A stretch of 64,000 nucleotides of DNA from Sphingomonas sp. IC081 (GCF_006874585.1 NZ_CP029761.1:1003001-1067000), one strand, 5' to 3'. Positions 24,370 through 32,709 are shown, counted from the stretch's first letter. Notes: generated by a model from the sequence alone, not told the origin. Numbers and translations: made by a program.

Positions 24370-25353
24370 TCAGGGCTTGCCGATCATCCAGCGGTCGCCC
24401 TCGCGGCGCACGTCGAGGCCGAGCAGGGCGCCGATCATCTGCGGATCGTCGCGCACCGGGGTGACGAGGATGCTGCCCGAAATCGCCATATCGGCGCCGG
24501 GGCGGGCGGCAAAGGCGATGCCGGTCGCGCGGCTGAGGCGGTCGGCGACCTCGCGCAAGGGGGCGGCGTTGAAGGTCAGCCGGCCTTCGCGCCATTCGCC
24601 GACTTGCGAGGGCGCGACTTTGCCGAGGGTGACCGCGCCCGCCTCGGCCACCAGCCGGTCGCCGGGGGCAAGGCGCAGGTTCTCGGCCCCGGGATTGTAG
24701 CCGACCGCGCCTTCGGCAACGCCGACACTGAGGTGCGCGCCCTCGCGGGAGACGTCGAACACGGTGCCGAGGTCGATCAGCGTGGCATCGCCCGCCTCGA
24801 CATGGAACGGGCGCGCGGCATCGTGGCGCACGGTGAACAGCGCCTGTCCCTTGTCGAGCACGGCGTAGCGGGCGTCCTTGTGATCGAGCTGGATCACCGT
24901 GCCGCCGGCAAGATCGACGCGGGTGCCGGCTTCCAGATCGAGCGTGCGCATCTGCCCCGGCGCGGTCTCGACCGTGTAGAGATCGCGCGACGAGGCCTGC
25001 CACACCCAGATACTGCCGATGACGGCGAGCGACGCGGCCACGGCGCCGCCCAGCCAGAGGCGGCGGGGCGCGGCGGGTATTTCGTCGTCGTTGGCGGCGG
25101 GGCTGGCGGGCTGGGGTGCCTGCGCCGCAAGTTCCGCGGCTTCCGCCGCCGCTGCGCTGACCGCGTCATAGGCGCGGGCATGGGCCGGGTCGGCCTCAAG
25201 CCACTGCATGAAGCCATCCCAGTCCTCGAAACCGGGGTCGCCGGTCAGCACTGCCCACCGGGCCGCGGAATCGCGGATCGCATCGTCGCGCATCGTATCC
25301 TTACCTGTCATCGCGCGGACCTCCTGCAGCGATGACGGAGACAAACGGCTCAA
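24370..25353 (-). CDS. FecR family anti-sigma/signal relay protein
   Basis: 327 residues. The cytoplasmic N-terminal FecR/DUF4880 region contains RWAVLTGDPGFEDWDGFMQW and EADPAHARAYDAV. One transmembrane helix follows (LGGAVAASLAVIGSIWVWQA, about residues 92-112). The periplasmic FecR domain has VETAPGQMRTLDLEAGTRVD and GTVFDVSREGAHLSVGVAEG and ends with a receptor-contacting region. It transmits the receptor signal to the ECF sigma factor encoded upstream, with which it overlaps by four bases (ATGA). The receptor gene starts four bases after its stop. Confidence 0.9.
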   Translation of the reverse strand: MSRLSPSSLQEVRAMTGKDTMRDDAIRDSAARWAVLTGDPGFEDWDGFMQWLEADPAHARAYDAVSAAAAEAAELAAQAPQPASPAANDDEIPAAPRRLWLGGAVAASLAVIGSIWVWQASSRDLYTVETAPGQMRTLDLEAGTRVDLAGGTVIQLDHKDARYAVLDKGQALFTVRHDAARPFHVEAGDATLIDLGTVFDVSREGAHLSVGVAEGAVGYNPGAENLRLAPGDRLVAEAGAVTLGKVAPSQVGEWREGRLTFNAAPLREVADRLSRATGIAFAARPGADMAISGSILVTPVRDDPQMIGALLGLDVRREGDRWMIGKP

Positions 25354-25874
25354 GCCTCATCGCGGCGTTCCTTCCATTCGCCGAGCGCGCGATAGGCGAT
25401 GCGCAAGTCGCTTTCCACCGTGCTGAGGCTGACGCCGAGTTCCGAGGCGACCTCGCGCTGCGCCACGCCGTCGATGCGGTGGCGGCGAAAGGCGCTGGCG
25501 GCACGCGGGCCGAGCCGGTCGAGCACGCGCAGGACCGCGGCGGCTTCCTGTGCGGCGGCGGCGCGGCGCTCCGGCGAGGGTTCGGCGGACACGCCGGCAA
25601 GATCGGAGTGCACCTCGGTCCAGTCGCGGTCGCGCTTGTCGGCCTGGCGCTGCGAGCGGTAGCGGTCGATCATCAGCAGGTCGGCCATGCGCATCAGGTA
25701 GGGCAGGGGGGAGGCGACCGGGCCGGGAGTGGTCGCCTGGATGCGCAGCCAGACTTCGTGCAGCAGGTCCTCCGCCGCATCGCCTGCGCCGCGAGCGCGC
25801 AAAAAGCGCAGCAACGCATCGCGGTGTGCAAGGAAGGCGGCTTCGAGGCCGGCACCGGGGGAGGGCGAAGTCAC
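25350..25874 (-). CDS. ECF sigma factor (FecI-like)
   Basis: 174 residues. The sigma-70 region 2 is seen as DALLRFLRARGAGDAAEDLLH then EVWLRI and the PLPYLMRMADLLMIDRYRS segment. The region 4 helix-turn-helix is FRRHRIDGVAQREVASELG then VSLSTVESDLRIAYRALGEW. It directs RNA polymerase to the receptor operon when released by FecR. It is the first gene of the sigma-antisigma-receptor set. I did not find a convincing Fur box in the 150 bases upstream. Confidence 0.88.
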   Translation of the reverse strand: MTSPSPGAGLEAAFLAHRDALLRFLRARGAGDAAEDLLHEVWLRIQATTPGPVASPLPYLMRMADLLMIDRYRSQRQADKRDRDWTEVHSDLAGVSAEPSPERRAAAAQEAAAVLRVLDRLGPRAASAFRRHRIDGVAQREVASELGVSLSTVESDLRIAYRALGEWKERRDEA

Positions 25875-25967
25875 GGAAATGGCTGGGTCGGTTCTTGTAG
25901 TCGCGGCGCTTCAGATAGACGTTCGCGGCGCTGAGGGGAAGAAGTCGTTTTGCTGCAAGTACGCAGG

Positions 25968-25995
25968 AAAAAGGCGGCTCCTTTCGAAGCCGCCT
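25968..25995 (-). terminator. rho-independent terminator of the doxX gene
   Basis: On the minus strand AGGCGGCT-tcgaaagg-AGCCGCCT forms a perfect 8-bp stem followed directly by TTTTTC. It lies 28 bases after the doxX stop. Confidence 0.8.
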
Positions 25996-26022
25996 GCTCG
26001 CGTTACTTGTGATGGTGTGAAA

Positions 26023-26427
26023 TCAGTCGCGGCTCTTGCCGAAGGCGACGATCTGCAGCAGGCCGCCGGCCATCGCCACGTTCTTGAAGAAGTGGATGAA
26101 CTGGTTCTGGTCGGCGAGGTCGTTGTGGAAGAAGGCCGCGGTGACCAGGCTGAAGACCGCCAGCACTGCCGCCACGGTGCGGACCCGGTAACCCGAGATC
26201 AGCACGAGGCCGCCGATCACTTCGACCACCACTGCGCCCGCCAGCGCTGCGGCGGGGAGGGGCAGGCCGGCCGAGGCGATATAGGCCATCGTCGCTGTGG
26301 GGGCGGCCAGCTTCGAGAGGCCGGAAAGGATGAAGATCGCCGCGATCAGCACGCGGCCGACCAGCGGCAGGTGGCGCACGAGCGTGGTTTCGGTGGCGGC
26401 GGTTGCGGTCTGGGTAGCAGTGTTCAT
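26023..26427 (-). CDS. DoxX family membrane protein
   Basis: 134 residues from ATG 26427 (MNTATQTATAATETTLVRHL); the open frame extends to 26478 but the earlier start lacks support. Four hydrophobic helices carry the DoxX pattern: LPLVGRVLIAAIFILSGLSK, YIASAGLPLPAAALAGAVVV, RVRTVAAVLAVFSLVTAAFF and FFKNVAMAGGLLQIVAFG. The HNDLADQNQFIHFFKN segment is typical. DoxX-type proteins are linked to redox and thiol-stress membrane complexes; the function here is not certain. An AraC regulator gene lies upstream in the same direction. Confidence 0.88.
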   Translation of the reverse strand: MNTATQTATAATETTLVRHLPLVGRVLIAAIFILSGLSKLAAPTATMAYIASAGLPLPAAALAGAVVVEVIGGLVLISGYRVRTVAAVLAVFSLVTAAFFHNDLADQNQFIHFFKNVAMAGGLLQIVAFGKSRD

Positions 26428-26529
26428 GGCATGATTCCCTGTGTGTTCGGTTGGAGCAGGGCCGGCCATTCGTCGCACCGGCGCCTCTTGATGGGCAGAA
26501 GATGGTGCGGTTCGGCGATTTCGAAAATG

Positions 26530-26558
26530 CTTATAAAGTCATCTCGATTGTTCGATAA
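26530..26558 (-). promoter_or_regulatory. candidate sigma-70-like promoter of doxX
   Basis: On the minus strand TTATCG (26558-26553) and TATAAG (26535-26530) are separated by 17 bases in an AT-rich island within GC-rich DNA, about 100 bases before the doxX start. The neighbouring AraC protein may act here. Confidence 0.4.
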
Positions 26559-26582
26559 TATAGAATAGTACGAGGGAGAAAA

Positions 26583-26622
26583 GGGACCGGCAGCGCGACG
26601 GGGGGGGGGGGCTGCCGGTCCC
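26583..26622. repeat. 12-bp hairpin enclosing a G12 homopolymer
   Basis: GGGACCGGCAGC (26583-26594) and GCTGCCGGTCCC (26611-26622) are perfect inverted repeats. The loop contains an uninterrupted run of 12 G (26600-26611). It sits about 115 bases after the stop of the AraC gene. It may be a terminator-like structure; the homopolymer is prone to slippage or sequencing error. Confidence 0.7.
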
Positions 26623-26737
26623 GAGGTGTTCGGAAGATGGCCGGGGCCGGGTCCGAACGGGGTCTTGGCGCGCTTGATGCCAGGACCGTAAGAACAACAA
26701 GTCTGCGCGGCGGGCGGAGGCCGCTGCCGTAAAGGGT

Positions 26738-27202
26738 TCAGGCCGCCGTGCGGGCCAGCCGGTCGATCCGCCAGGCCCGCGGGGTGGTGCCCACGGCCTT
26801 GCGGAACAGCCGCGTCAGGTGCGCCTGGTCGGTCAGCCCGCAAGCGCAGGCGATCTGCGAGAGCGAGTCCCGGGTTTCCATCATGAGCCGCTGCGCGCGG
26901 TTGATGCGCCGGCGGATCAGGTAGCTGTGCGGCGGTTCGCCGACGCTCGACTTGAAGGCGCGGCTGAAATGGCCGGTGCTCAGGCGCACCAGCGCGGCGA
27001 GATCGTCGCAGCCGAGCGGGGCGGCGAGGTTTTCGTCGACGTGGCGGATCACCTTGCGCAACTGCCATTCGGCCAGACCGCCCCGGGCCAGCGGTTCGGA
27101 GCCGGGTGCCCCGGACGATGGGAAGGCCGGAACTCTTGCGGCGATGGCGGTTTCAAGACCTTCCGGTCCGGCCTGGCCGGGGGAGGGAAGCGGTTGAAGC
27201 AT
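26738..27202 (-). CDS. AraC family transcriptional regulator (short form)
   Basis: 154 residues, mostly the C-terminal double helix-turn-helix: AAPLGCDDLAALVRLSTGHF then SRAFK as the first HTH, and DSLSQIACACGLTDQAHLTR with LFRKAVGTTPRAWR as the second. The N-terminal 40 residues are low complexity, so no effector domain is seen; such short AraC proteins respond to redox or act constitutively. Likely to regulate the doxX gene next to it. The upstream 200 bases are strikingly AT-rich (27275-27350), typical of a promoter. Confidence 0.85.
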   Translation of the reverse strand: MLQPLPSPGQAGPEGLETAIAARVPAFPSSGAPGSEPLARGGLAEWQLRKVIRHVDENLAAPLGCDDLAALVRLSTGHFSRAFKSSVGEPPHSYLIRRRINRAQRLMMETRDSLSQIACACGLTDQAHLTRLFRKAVGTTPRAWRIDRLARTAA

Positions 27203-27370
27203 GGGGGATTACTCCAGTCTCTGCTTGCCGGATTACAGTGGATTGATCCGGGAAAACGAAGTGATTCGCCAGTGCTTTGTTTGTACTTCAATTGCTACGA
27301 TTGATTTTCACTTTAAAAACAACTTTTAATTAACGCGAATTTTACCATCCTCTTCGGCGCTCTTCCGCGG

Positions 27371-27413
27371 GAATGTTTGGGAGGCGCCCTTCGGGCATTT
27401 TCGAACAAACGGA
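27371..27413. repeat. REP-like unit downstream of the LysR gene
   Basis: On the minus strand the sequence reads CCGTTTGTTCGAAAATGCCC followed by GAAGGGC, and then CCCAAAC closes an outer GTTTG/CAAAC pairing. It shares the GTTTG-GAAAATGCC-hairpin layout with the outer arms of the palindrome at 17500-17645. It may also serve as terminator for the LysR gene, whose stop is at 27417. Confidence 0.4.
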
Positions 27414-27416
27414 CTC

Positions 27417-28346
27417 TCAGATATCGGGCAGTTCGGCGCTCGACGGGTCCAGCGCGCTTTGTGCGACGAAGCGGTCGATCAGCCAGGCCGCGGCGGGGCC
27501 GGGCGGGGTGTCGCGCCGCCAGATGCCGGCGAACCGGTAGATGCCGCCCGGCTGGTCGGGCATGCTGAGGCGGATCAGGGTGCCGGCGACCAGGTCGGGC
27601 TCGATCATCGGCAGCGGCATGTTGCCCCAGCCGATGCCCTCGCGCAGCAGCGCGTGCTTGGAGCCAAGGTCGGCGAGGCGCCAGGTCTTGGGGCTCATCA
27701 CCGCGAAGTCGCGGCCTTCGGTGAAGCGCGAGCGGTCCGACAGCACCAGCTGCGTATAGTCGCGCCCCGCCCCCGGCGCGATCTCGGTCATGCGGCCGAG
27801 CGGATGGTCGGGCGCGGCGACCGGGACCATGGCGACCGATCCCATCGAGACGCTTTCCAGCCCCTCGACCCCGGCAAACAGCGGGCCGGACAGGCCGATC
27901 GCGGCGGTGCCGTCGAGCACCATGGCGGTCACCGCGCCGAGCGCCTCGACATGGAGGCGCAGCTGCACGGTGGGAAACTCGGCGGCAAAGGCGCGCAGGA
28001 TCACGCCGAGCCGCTCGGCCGGGTACATGACGTCGACAGCGAGATCGACTTCGGCCTCCAGACCGTCGAGCAGGCCTTTGACTTTGGCACGCAGCCCGTC
28101 GATCCCCTCTGCAACGCCGCGCGCCTCGGCGAGAACCGCGCGGCCGGCGACGGTCAGCTGCGGCTTGCGGGTGCCTTCGCGGTCGAACAGCATCAACCCC
28201 AGTTGCGCCTCGAGGTTGGAAATCCCATAACTGATCACCGAAACCGCGCGGTTCAGCTTGCGCGCCGCGCCCGCGAAGCTGCCGGTGTCCACCACGGCAA
28301 GGAAGATGCGAAGCTGGTCGAAGGTGGGCGTGCCCGGGTTGCTCAC
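27417..28346 (-). CDS. LysR family transcriptional regulator
   Basis: About 309 residues from a GTG at 28346, which follows an AGCGGAG-type ribosome site by about 11 bases. The open frame continues to 28421 without family similarity. N-terminal winged HTH: TFDQLRIFLAVVDTGSFAGA, ARKLNRAVSVISYGISNLEA and LGLMLFDREGTRKPQLTVAG. The C-terminal periplasmic-binding-protein-like domain contains VQLRLHVEALGAVTAMVLDG. It is divergent from the pirin-pirin-osmC cluster, and LysR-pirin pairs are common, so it probably controls those genes. Confidence 0.88.
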   Translation of the reverse strand: MSNPGTPTFDQLRIFLAVVDTGSFAGAARKLNRAVSVISYGISNLEAQLGLMLFDREGTRKPQLTVAGRAVLAEARGVAEGIDGLRAKVKGLLDGLEAEVDLAVDVMYPAERLGVILRAFAAEFPTVQLRLHVEALGAVTAMVLDGTAAIGLSGPLFAGVEGLESVSMGSVAMVPVAAPDHPLGRMTEIAPGAGRDYTQLVLSDRSRFTEGRDFAVMSPKTWRLADLGSKHALLREGIGWGNMPLPMIEPDLVAGTLIRLSMPDQPGGIYRFAGIWRRDTPPGPAAAWLIDRFVAQSALDPSSAELPDI

Positions 28347-28495
28347 GAAATTACCGCTCCGCTTTTCAACTTGGTGGAATAGTACGGTCGATTTTATCCA
28401 TCTGATCTGGAAAGATCGCAAGGGCTATATGGGTCTTCGACGAGGCGGACACCGGATTTGACCGGTATCCCCGCCAAGACAGGAGATTTAGGACC

Positions 28496-29194
28496 ATGAT
28501 CGAACTTCGCCCCTTCGACAGCCTCGGCGGCGCCAACCACGGCTGGCTCGACGCCAAGCACCACTTCTCGTTCGCCGGCTACCACGATCCGGCCCGCGTC
28601 CACTGGGGCAACTTGCGCGTCTGGAACGACGACGTGATTGCGCCCAAGACCGGCTTCCCGCCGCACCCGCACCGCGACATGGAAATCATCACCTATGTCC
28701 GTGAAGGCGCGATCACTCACCAGGACAACCTGGGCAACAAGGGCCGCACCGAGGCCGGCGACGTCCAGGTGATGAGCGCGGGCACCGGGATCCAGCACTC
28801 GGAATACAACATGGAAGACGTCGAAACCCGCATCTTCCAGATCTGGATCATCCCCACCCGCAACGGCGAACGGCCGAGCTGGGGCTCGCGTCCCTTCCCC
28901 AAGGGCGAGCGTTCGGGCCAGTTCGTGACGCTGGCTTCCGGCTACGAGAACGACAACGATGCCCTGCCGATCCGCACCGACGCCAAGGTCGTGGCGGCCA
29001 CGCTGAAGGCTGGCGAGACCGCCGAATACCCGCTGGGCAAGGACCGCAAGGCCTACCTCGTTCCGGCCACCGGCGCGGTGCAGTTGGGTGACGTTCGCGT
29101 CAACGCCCGTGACGGCGCCGCGATCAGCGATCTCGACGTGCTGCGGGTGACCGCGATCGAGGACAGCGAAATCGTCCTCGTCGACGCCGCCTGA
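28496..29194 (+). CDS. pirin family protein (YhhW-like)
   Basis: 232 residues, bicupin fold. The metal-binding residues of the N-terminal cupin are present: PHPHRDMEIITYV (two His) and SAGTGIQHSEYN (His and Glu). These are the ligands of quercetin 2,3-dioxygenase-type pirins such as E. coli YhhW. Typical motifs are HLG-less SFAGYHDPARVHWGNLRVWN and HQDNLGNKGRTEAGDVQVM. The ATG follows GGAG (ACAGGAGATTTAGGACC). First gene of a probable pirin-pirin-osmC set; the physiological substrate is unknown. A 14-bp tandem duplication spans its stop codons. Confidence 0.9.
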   Translation: MIELRPFDSLGGANHGWLDAKHHFSFAGYHDPARVHWGNLRVWNDDVIAPKTGFPPHPHRDMEIITYVREGAITHQDNLGNKGRTEAGDVQVMSAGTGIQHSEYNMEDVETRIFQIWIIPTRNGERPSWGSRPFPKGERSGQFVTLASGYENDNDALPIRTDAKVVAATLKAGETAEYPLGKDRKAYLVPATGAVQLGDVRVNARDGAAISDLDVLRVTAIEDSEIVLVDAA

Positions 29195-29217
29195 TAACAA
29201 AAGCCTGATAACAAAAG
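29190..29217. repeat. 14-bp perfect tandem duplication across the pirin stop
   Basis: CCTGATAACAAAAG occurs twice in direct tandem (29190-29203 and 29204-29217). The first copy supplies the TGA stop followed by an in-frame TAA; the second repeats the same pair out of use. Confidence 0.9.
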
Positions 29218-29250
29218 GGGCGGGCGCCCACGGGTGCCCGCCCTGCCTTT
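29218..29250 (+). terminator. rho-independent-like terminator after the first pirin gene
   Basis: GGGCGGGC (29218-29225) pairs with GCCCGCCC (29236-29243), extended by inner pairs around an AC loop, and is followed by TGCCTTTT. It would partly separate the two pirin genes transcriptionally. Confidence 0.65.
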
Positions 29251-29265
29251 TACGGAGAGCCGATC

Positions 29266-30162
29266 ATGTCCGTGCATTCTTCCGATGTCGAAGGCGTTGA
29301 CCTCGTCATCCTTCCCTCGGTCCGCGACCTTGGCGATGGCTTTAAGGTCCGCCGCGCGCTGCCGGTCGCGCAGCGCCGCATGGTCGGCCCCTTCATCTTT
29401 TTCGACCAGATGGGCGAGGCGGTGTTCAAGTCGGGCGAAGGCCTCGACGTGCGGCCCCACCCGCACATCGGTCTTTCCACGCTCACCTATCTGATCGAGG
29501 GCGAGATCCTGCACCGGGATTCGCTGGGCTCGGTCCAGCCGATCCTCCCCGGAGAGGTCAACTGGATGACCGCGGGCAGCGGCATCGTCCATTCCGAGCG
29601 CACCTCGCCGGAAAACCGCGCCAGGGGCGGCAAGCTGTTCGGGTTGCAGACCTGGGTGGCGCTGCCGAAGGAGCACGAGGAAATCGGCGCCTCCTTCGCG
29701 CACCACAAGGCGGACGAGATGCCCGTCAGCGAAGATGCCGGTACGCGCTTCACGCTGATCGCCGGTACGTCCGACGGCATGACCTCGCCGCTGAAGACCT
29801 ATTCGGACATGATCTATGCCGACATCGTGATGCTGGACGGGGCGCGCTATCAGCTCAAGGCCGAGCATGTCGAGCGGGCGGTCTACGTCGTCAGCGGGGC
29901 GGTGGAAGTCGTCGGCCAGAACGGCACGTTCGGCGAGGGCGAACTGGTGGTCTTCCAGCCCGGCGCCGAACTGGTGCTGCGCGCCAAGGGGCACACTCGG
30001 TTGATGCTGCTCGGCGGTGAGCCGCTGCCCGAACAGCGCCATATCTTCTGGAACTTCGTGTCCTCGTCCAAGGATCGCCTCGAACAGGCGAAGGAGGACT
30101 GGAAGGCCCAGCGTTTCCCCGCCGTGCCCGGCGAACCCGACTTCATTCCGCTTCCTGCCTGA
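29266..30162 (+). CDS. pirin family protein (second, longer)
   Basis: 298 residues. Cupin metal ligands are in VRPHPHIGLSTLTYLIEGE and TAGSGIVHSERTSPE. Other family motifs are RRMVGPFIFFDQMG, ILPGEVNWM, LFGLQTWVALPKEHEE and the C-terminal LGGEPLPEQRHIFWNFVSSS. It differs from the upstream 232-residue pirin in length and in carrying the longer C-terminal cupin, so the two are distant paralogues. The gene is followed 11 bases later by an OsmC-family gene. Redox-related or quercetinase-like function inferred only from family. Confidence 0.9.
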   Translation: MSVHSSDVEGVDLVILPSVRDLGDGFKVRRALPVAQRRMVGPFIFFDQMGEAVFKSGEGLDVRPHPHIGLSTLTYLIEGEILHRDSLGSVQPILPGEVNWMTAGSGIVHSERTSPENRARGGKLFGLQTWVALPKEHEEIGASFAHHKADEMPVSEDAGTRFTLIAGTSDGMTSPLKTYSDMIYADIVMLDGARYQLKAEHVERAVYVVSGAVEVVGQNGTFGEGELVVFQPGAELVLRAKGHTRLMLLGGEPLPEQRHIFWNFVSSSKDRLEQAKEDWKAQRFPAVPGEPDFIPLPA

Positions 30163-30173
30163 AAGGCCCGGCC

Positions 30174-30557
30174 ATGACCCAAGCAACCGCCACCATCGGC
30201 CAGACCCCCTGGCGCACCGAAATCGTGGTGGGTGGTCACGCCATCACCGCCGACGAACCTGCTTCGCTCGGCGGGCAGGGCCTGGGCCCGGCGCCTTACG
30301 ACCTGCTGCTCGCCAGCCTCGGCGCCTGCACCGCGATCACGCTGAAGATGTACGCCGCGCGCAAGGGCTGGGAGTTCGGCGATCTGACCGTCGATCTCGC
30401 GCTCAAGGGCGGGAAGGGCGATCTGCACATTGCCCGCACGCTGACCATCACCGGGCTGGATGACGATCAGAAGGCCCGCCTTGCCGACATAGCCGAGCGC
30501 ACTCCGGTTACACTGACGCTGAAAAATGGCCTGCCGATCGAGACGCGGCTGGCGTGA
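30174..30557 (+). CDS. OsmC family protein with one conserved cysteine
   Basis: 127 residues. OsmC/Ohr proteins reduce organic hydroperoxides through a peroxidatic and a resolving cysteine. The first is present in LASLGACTAITLKMYAARKG, but the second position, normally Cys in an IAEKCPVH-like motif, reads IAERTPVTLTLK. A conventional two-Cys peroxidase mechanism is therefore not expected; several OsmC-like proteins share this form. It sits 11 bases after the second pirin and is probably co-transcribed with it, consistent with a stress-related set. Confidence 0.87.
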   Translation: MTQATATIGQTPWRTEIVVGGHAITADEPASLGGQGLGPAPYDLLLASLGACTAITLKMYAARKGWEFGDLTVDLALKGGKGDLHIARTLTITGLDDDQKARLADIAERTPVTLTLKNGLPIETRLA

Positions 30558-30606
30558 TGGCGATGAGAATTGCGAGCAATCGCACCATACCCTAAAGCAT
30601 CGCGTG

Positions 30607-30939
30607 ATGCTGATACCTGATGATGGAATGGAGCGACTGGGCCGCGGAGAGCCGCTGCCGGATGCAATGCAGGGGCGCTGGGTTGACGTTGACGATCCAT
30701 CCGGCGTCTTGGTTGTCAGTGGCGGCGAGGTTACCTGCTTCGGGCAGGTAGTCGCTTATGATTACAAGATTATCGATAGCGGTGGCGGTGCGCTTACGGT
30801 GAGCCTGAAGGTCGACAAGGAAGCCGATGACGAGGCATTCCAGCAAGCGAACATTACCGAACTGGTGATCACGCCGGAGGGTGAGTTTCACGCTTATAAT
30901 GTCAGCTTCGCGAGCCAGTTCGTTCCATCAGCAGTCTGA
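30607..30939 (+). CDS. small uncharacterised protein
   Basis: 110 residues from ATG 30607 (MLIPDDGMERLGRGEPLPDA); a GTG three bases earlier is an alternative and the open frame extends to 30526, overlapping osmC. It is acidic and strand-rich (GRWVDVDDPSGVLVVSGGEV, TCFGQVVAYDYK, GALTVSLKVDKEADDEAFQQ, LVITPEGEFHAYNV). There is no signal or membrane segment. GC is lower than in neighbouring genes. It has the look of a conserved sphingomonad family, but I cannot name a domain. Confidence 0.6.
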   Translation: MLIPDDGMERLGRGEPLPDAMQGRWVDVDDPSGVLVVSGGEVTCFGQVVAYDYKIIDSGGGALTVSLKVDKEADDEAFQQANITELVITPEGEFHAYNVSFASQFVPSAV

Positions 30940-30977
30940 ATTTCTTCGGTTCCATCCGGCAGTTGCCAACCGCCCAT

Positions 30978-31006
30978 CCGCTCAGCCTGAGCTTGTCGAA
31001 GGCCCC
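30978..31006. repeat. single arm of the dispersed repeat seen at 21829-21911
   Basis: CCGCTCAGCCTGAGCTTGTC and the following GAAGGCCCC match the arms at 21829-21859 and (inverted) 21880-21911 with few changes. It lies in the 256-base gap between the small gene and dctA. Confidence 0.65.
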
Positions 31007-31195
31007 GGAGGCTGGGCGCGACGCAAGCACTCATCGGTAGGTTCCGTGTGAGTGGCGTTTGATGAAGAATCATGCGTTTGAAGCCGCCATCCTCGCGCAA
31101 AAACCGCTTGGAACCGGCCCGCAAATCGCACAGGGTCCGGCGATGGCCGCGCCTTTCGGGGGATGCGCGGCGCCAAGGAGCACAAGACGGGTCCC

Positions 31196-32530
31196 ATGCA
31201 TATCGCTTCATCCGAGCCGGGTGAACGTGCCAAGCCGCAGCGCTGGTACAGCCACCTCTATTTCCAGGTTCTCGTCGCCATCGCGCTGGGCGTTTTGATC
31301 GGCCATTTCCGCCCCGATGCGGGCGAGGCGCTGAAGCCGCTGGGCGATGCCTTCATCAAGCTGGTGAAGATGGTGATCGCGCCGGTCATCTTCCTCACCA
31401 TCACCACCGGTATCGCGGCGATGCGCGACCTGAAATCGGTGGGCCGCGTGGCTGCCAAGGCCTTTGCCTACTTCCTGTTCTTCTCCAGCCTGGCGCTGGT
31501 GGTCGGCCTGATCGTCGCCAACGTGGTGCGGCCGGGGCACGGGCTCAACATCGATCCCGCGACGCTCGATGCCTCCAAGGTCGCGCTCTATTCGGAAAAG
31601 GCGCACGAGACCTCGCTCACCGGTTTCCTGATGGCGATGATCCCCGAGACGTTCCTCTCCTCGATGACCGAGGGGAACATCCTGCAGGTCCTTGTCGTCG
31701 CGATCCTGTTCGGTGTCTCGCTCGCCATGCTGGGCGATCGCGGCGCTCCGGCGCTGTCGCTGCTGGAAACGATCTCGCTGGTCTTCTTCAAGCTGGTGTC
31801 GATCGTCATGAAAGCCGCGCCGATCGGTGCGTTTGGCGCCATGGCCTTCACCATCGGCAAGTACGGCGTGGAAAGCCTTGCGAACCTCGCGGGGCTGGTG
31901 GCGACCTTCTACCTGACTTCGGCGCTGTTCGTTTTTGTGGTGCTGGGCACGGTGGCGCGTCTGTGCGGGTTCTCGATCTTTGCGCTGGTCGCCTACCTCA
32001 AGACCGAACTCTTGCTGGTGCTGGGCACTTCCTCCTCCGAAAGCGCGCTGCCGCTGCTGATGGAGAAGCTGGAGCGCGCGGGCTGCCCGCGCCCGGTGGT
32101 AGGGCTCGTCGTGCCCACCGGCTACAGCTTCAACCTCGACGGCACCAATATCTACATGACGCTGGCCGCGCTGTTCATCGCGCAGGCCTGCAACGTCCAC
32201 CTCTCGCTGGGTGAGGAACTGCTGCTGTTGGGCGTTGCCATGCTCTCGTCCAAGGGCGCGGCGGGGGTGACCGGCGCGGGCTTCATCACGCTCGCGGCCA
32301 CGCTCTCCATCGTGCCTTCGGTGCCGGTGGCGGGCATGGCGCTGATCCTGGGCGTCGACCGTTTCATGTCCGAATGCCGCAGCCTGACGAACTTCATCGG
32401 CAATGCCGTGGCGACGGTGGTGGTTTCGCGCTGGGAGCGCGCGATCGACATGGAGCGCTTCCGCGCGGTCATCGGCATTCGCGGCGAGGGCCATTCTGAA
32501 GCGGCACCGCCGGCGGTCGGTGCCGGGTAA
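31196..32530 (+). CDS. dctA: C4-dicarboxylate:cation symporter
   Basis: 444 residues from ATG 31196 (an ATG at 31163 in frame is closer to nothing useful; AAGGAG lies 15 bases before 31196). Glutamate/dicarboxylate:cation symporter family, inner membrane, importing succinate, fumarate and malate. Motifs are [40 protein letters not shown] (serine-rich re-entrant loop), [40 protein letters not shown] and [19 protein letters not shown], all DctA-like. The malic enzyme gene follows 179 bases downstream, which fits joint use of malate. Confidence 0.93.
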   Translation: MHIASSEPGERAKPQRWYSHLYFQVLVAIALGVLIGHFRPDAGEALKPLGDAFIKLVKMVIAPVIFLTITTGIAAMRDLKSVGRVAAKAFAYFLFFSSLALVVGLIVANVVRPGHGLNIDPATLDASKVALYSEKAHETSLTGFLMAMIPETFLSSMTEGNILQVLVVAILFGVSLAMLGDRGAPALSLLETISLVFFKLVSIVMKAAPIGAFGAMAFTIGKYGVESLANLAGLVATFYLTSALFVFVVLGTVARLCGFSIFALVAYLKTELLLVLGTSSSESALPLLMEKLERAGCPRPVVGLVVPTGYSFNLDGTNIYMTLAALFIAQACNVHLSLGEELLLLGVAMLSSKGAAGVTGAGFITLAATLSIVPSVPVAGMALILGVDRFMSECRSLTNFIGNAVATVVVSRWERAIDMERFRAVIGIRGEGHSEAAPPAVGAG

Positions 32531-32709
32531 CCGTCGGTGCATTAATTGCAATCGTCGCGGCGTGACACGGCATCGTCTGCGGTCTATCGCTCAGCCGCGA
32601 GCCCGTGCCGTTCCCCCCATCTCCCAGGGAGGACAGTTCCCATCGCGCCGCCGTCCGGCGGCGCCGTCCTTCGCGGCCGGGCATCTGGAAGTTTGAGGAA
32701 AGGTCGCCG

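Larger units (their letters stand above)
26428..26737. other. intergenic region between araC-type gene and doxX
   Basis: 310 bases without a gene. It contains a hairpin with a G12 tract (26583-26622) just downstream of the AraC gene and an AT-rich segment (about 26520-26575) with a candidate promoter reading toward doxX. Nothing else recognisable. Confidence 0.55.
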
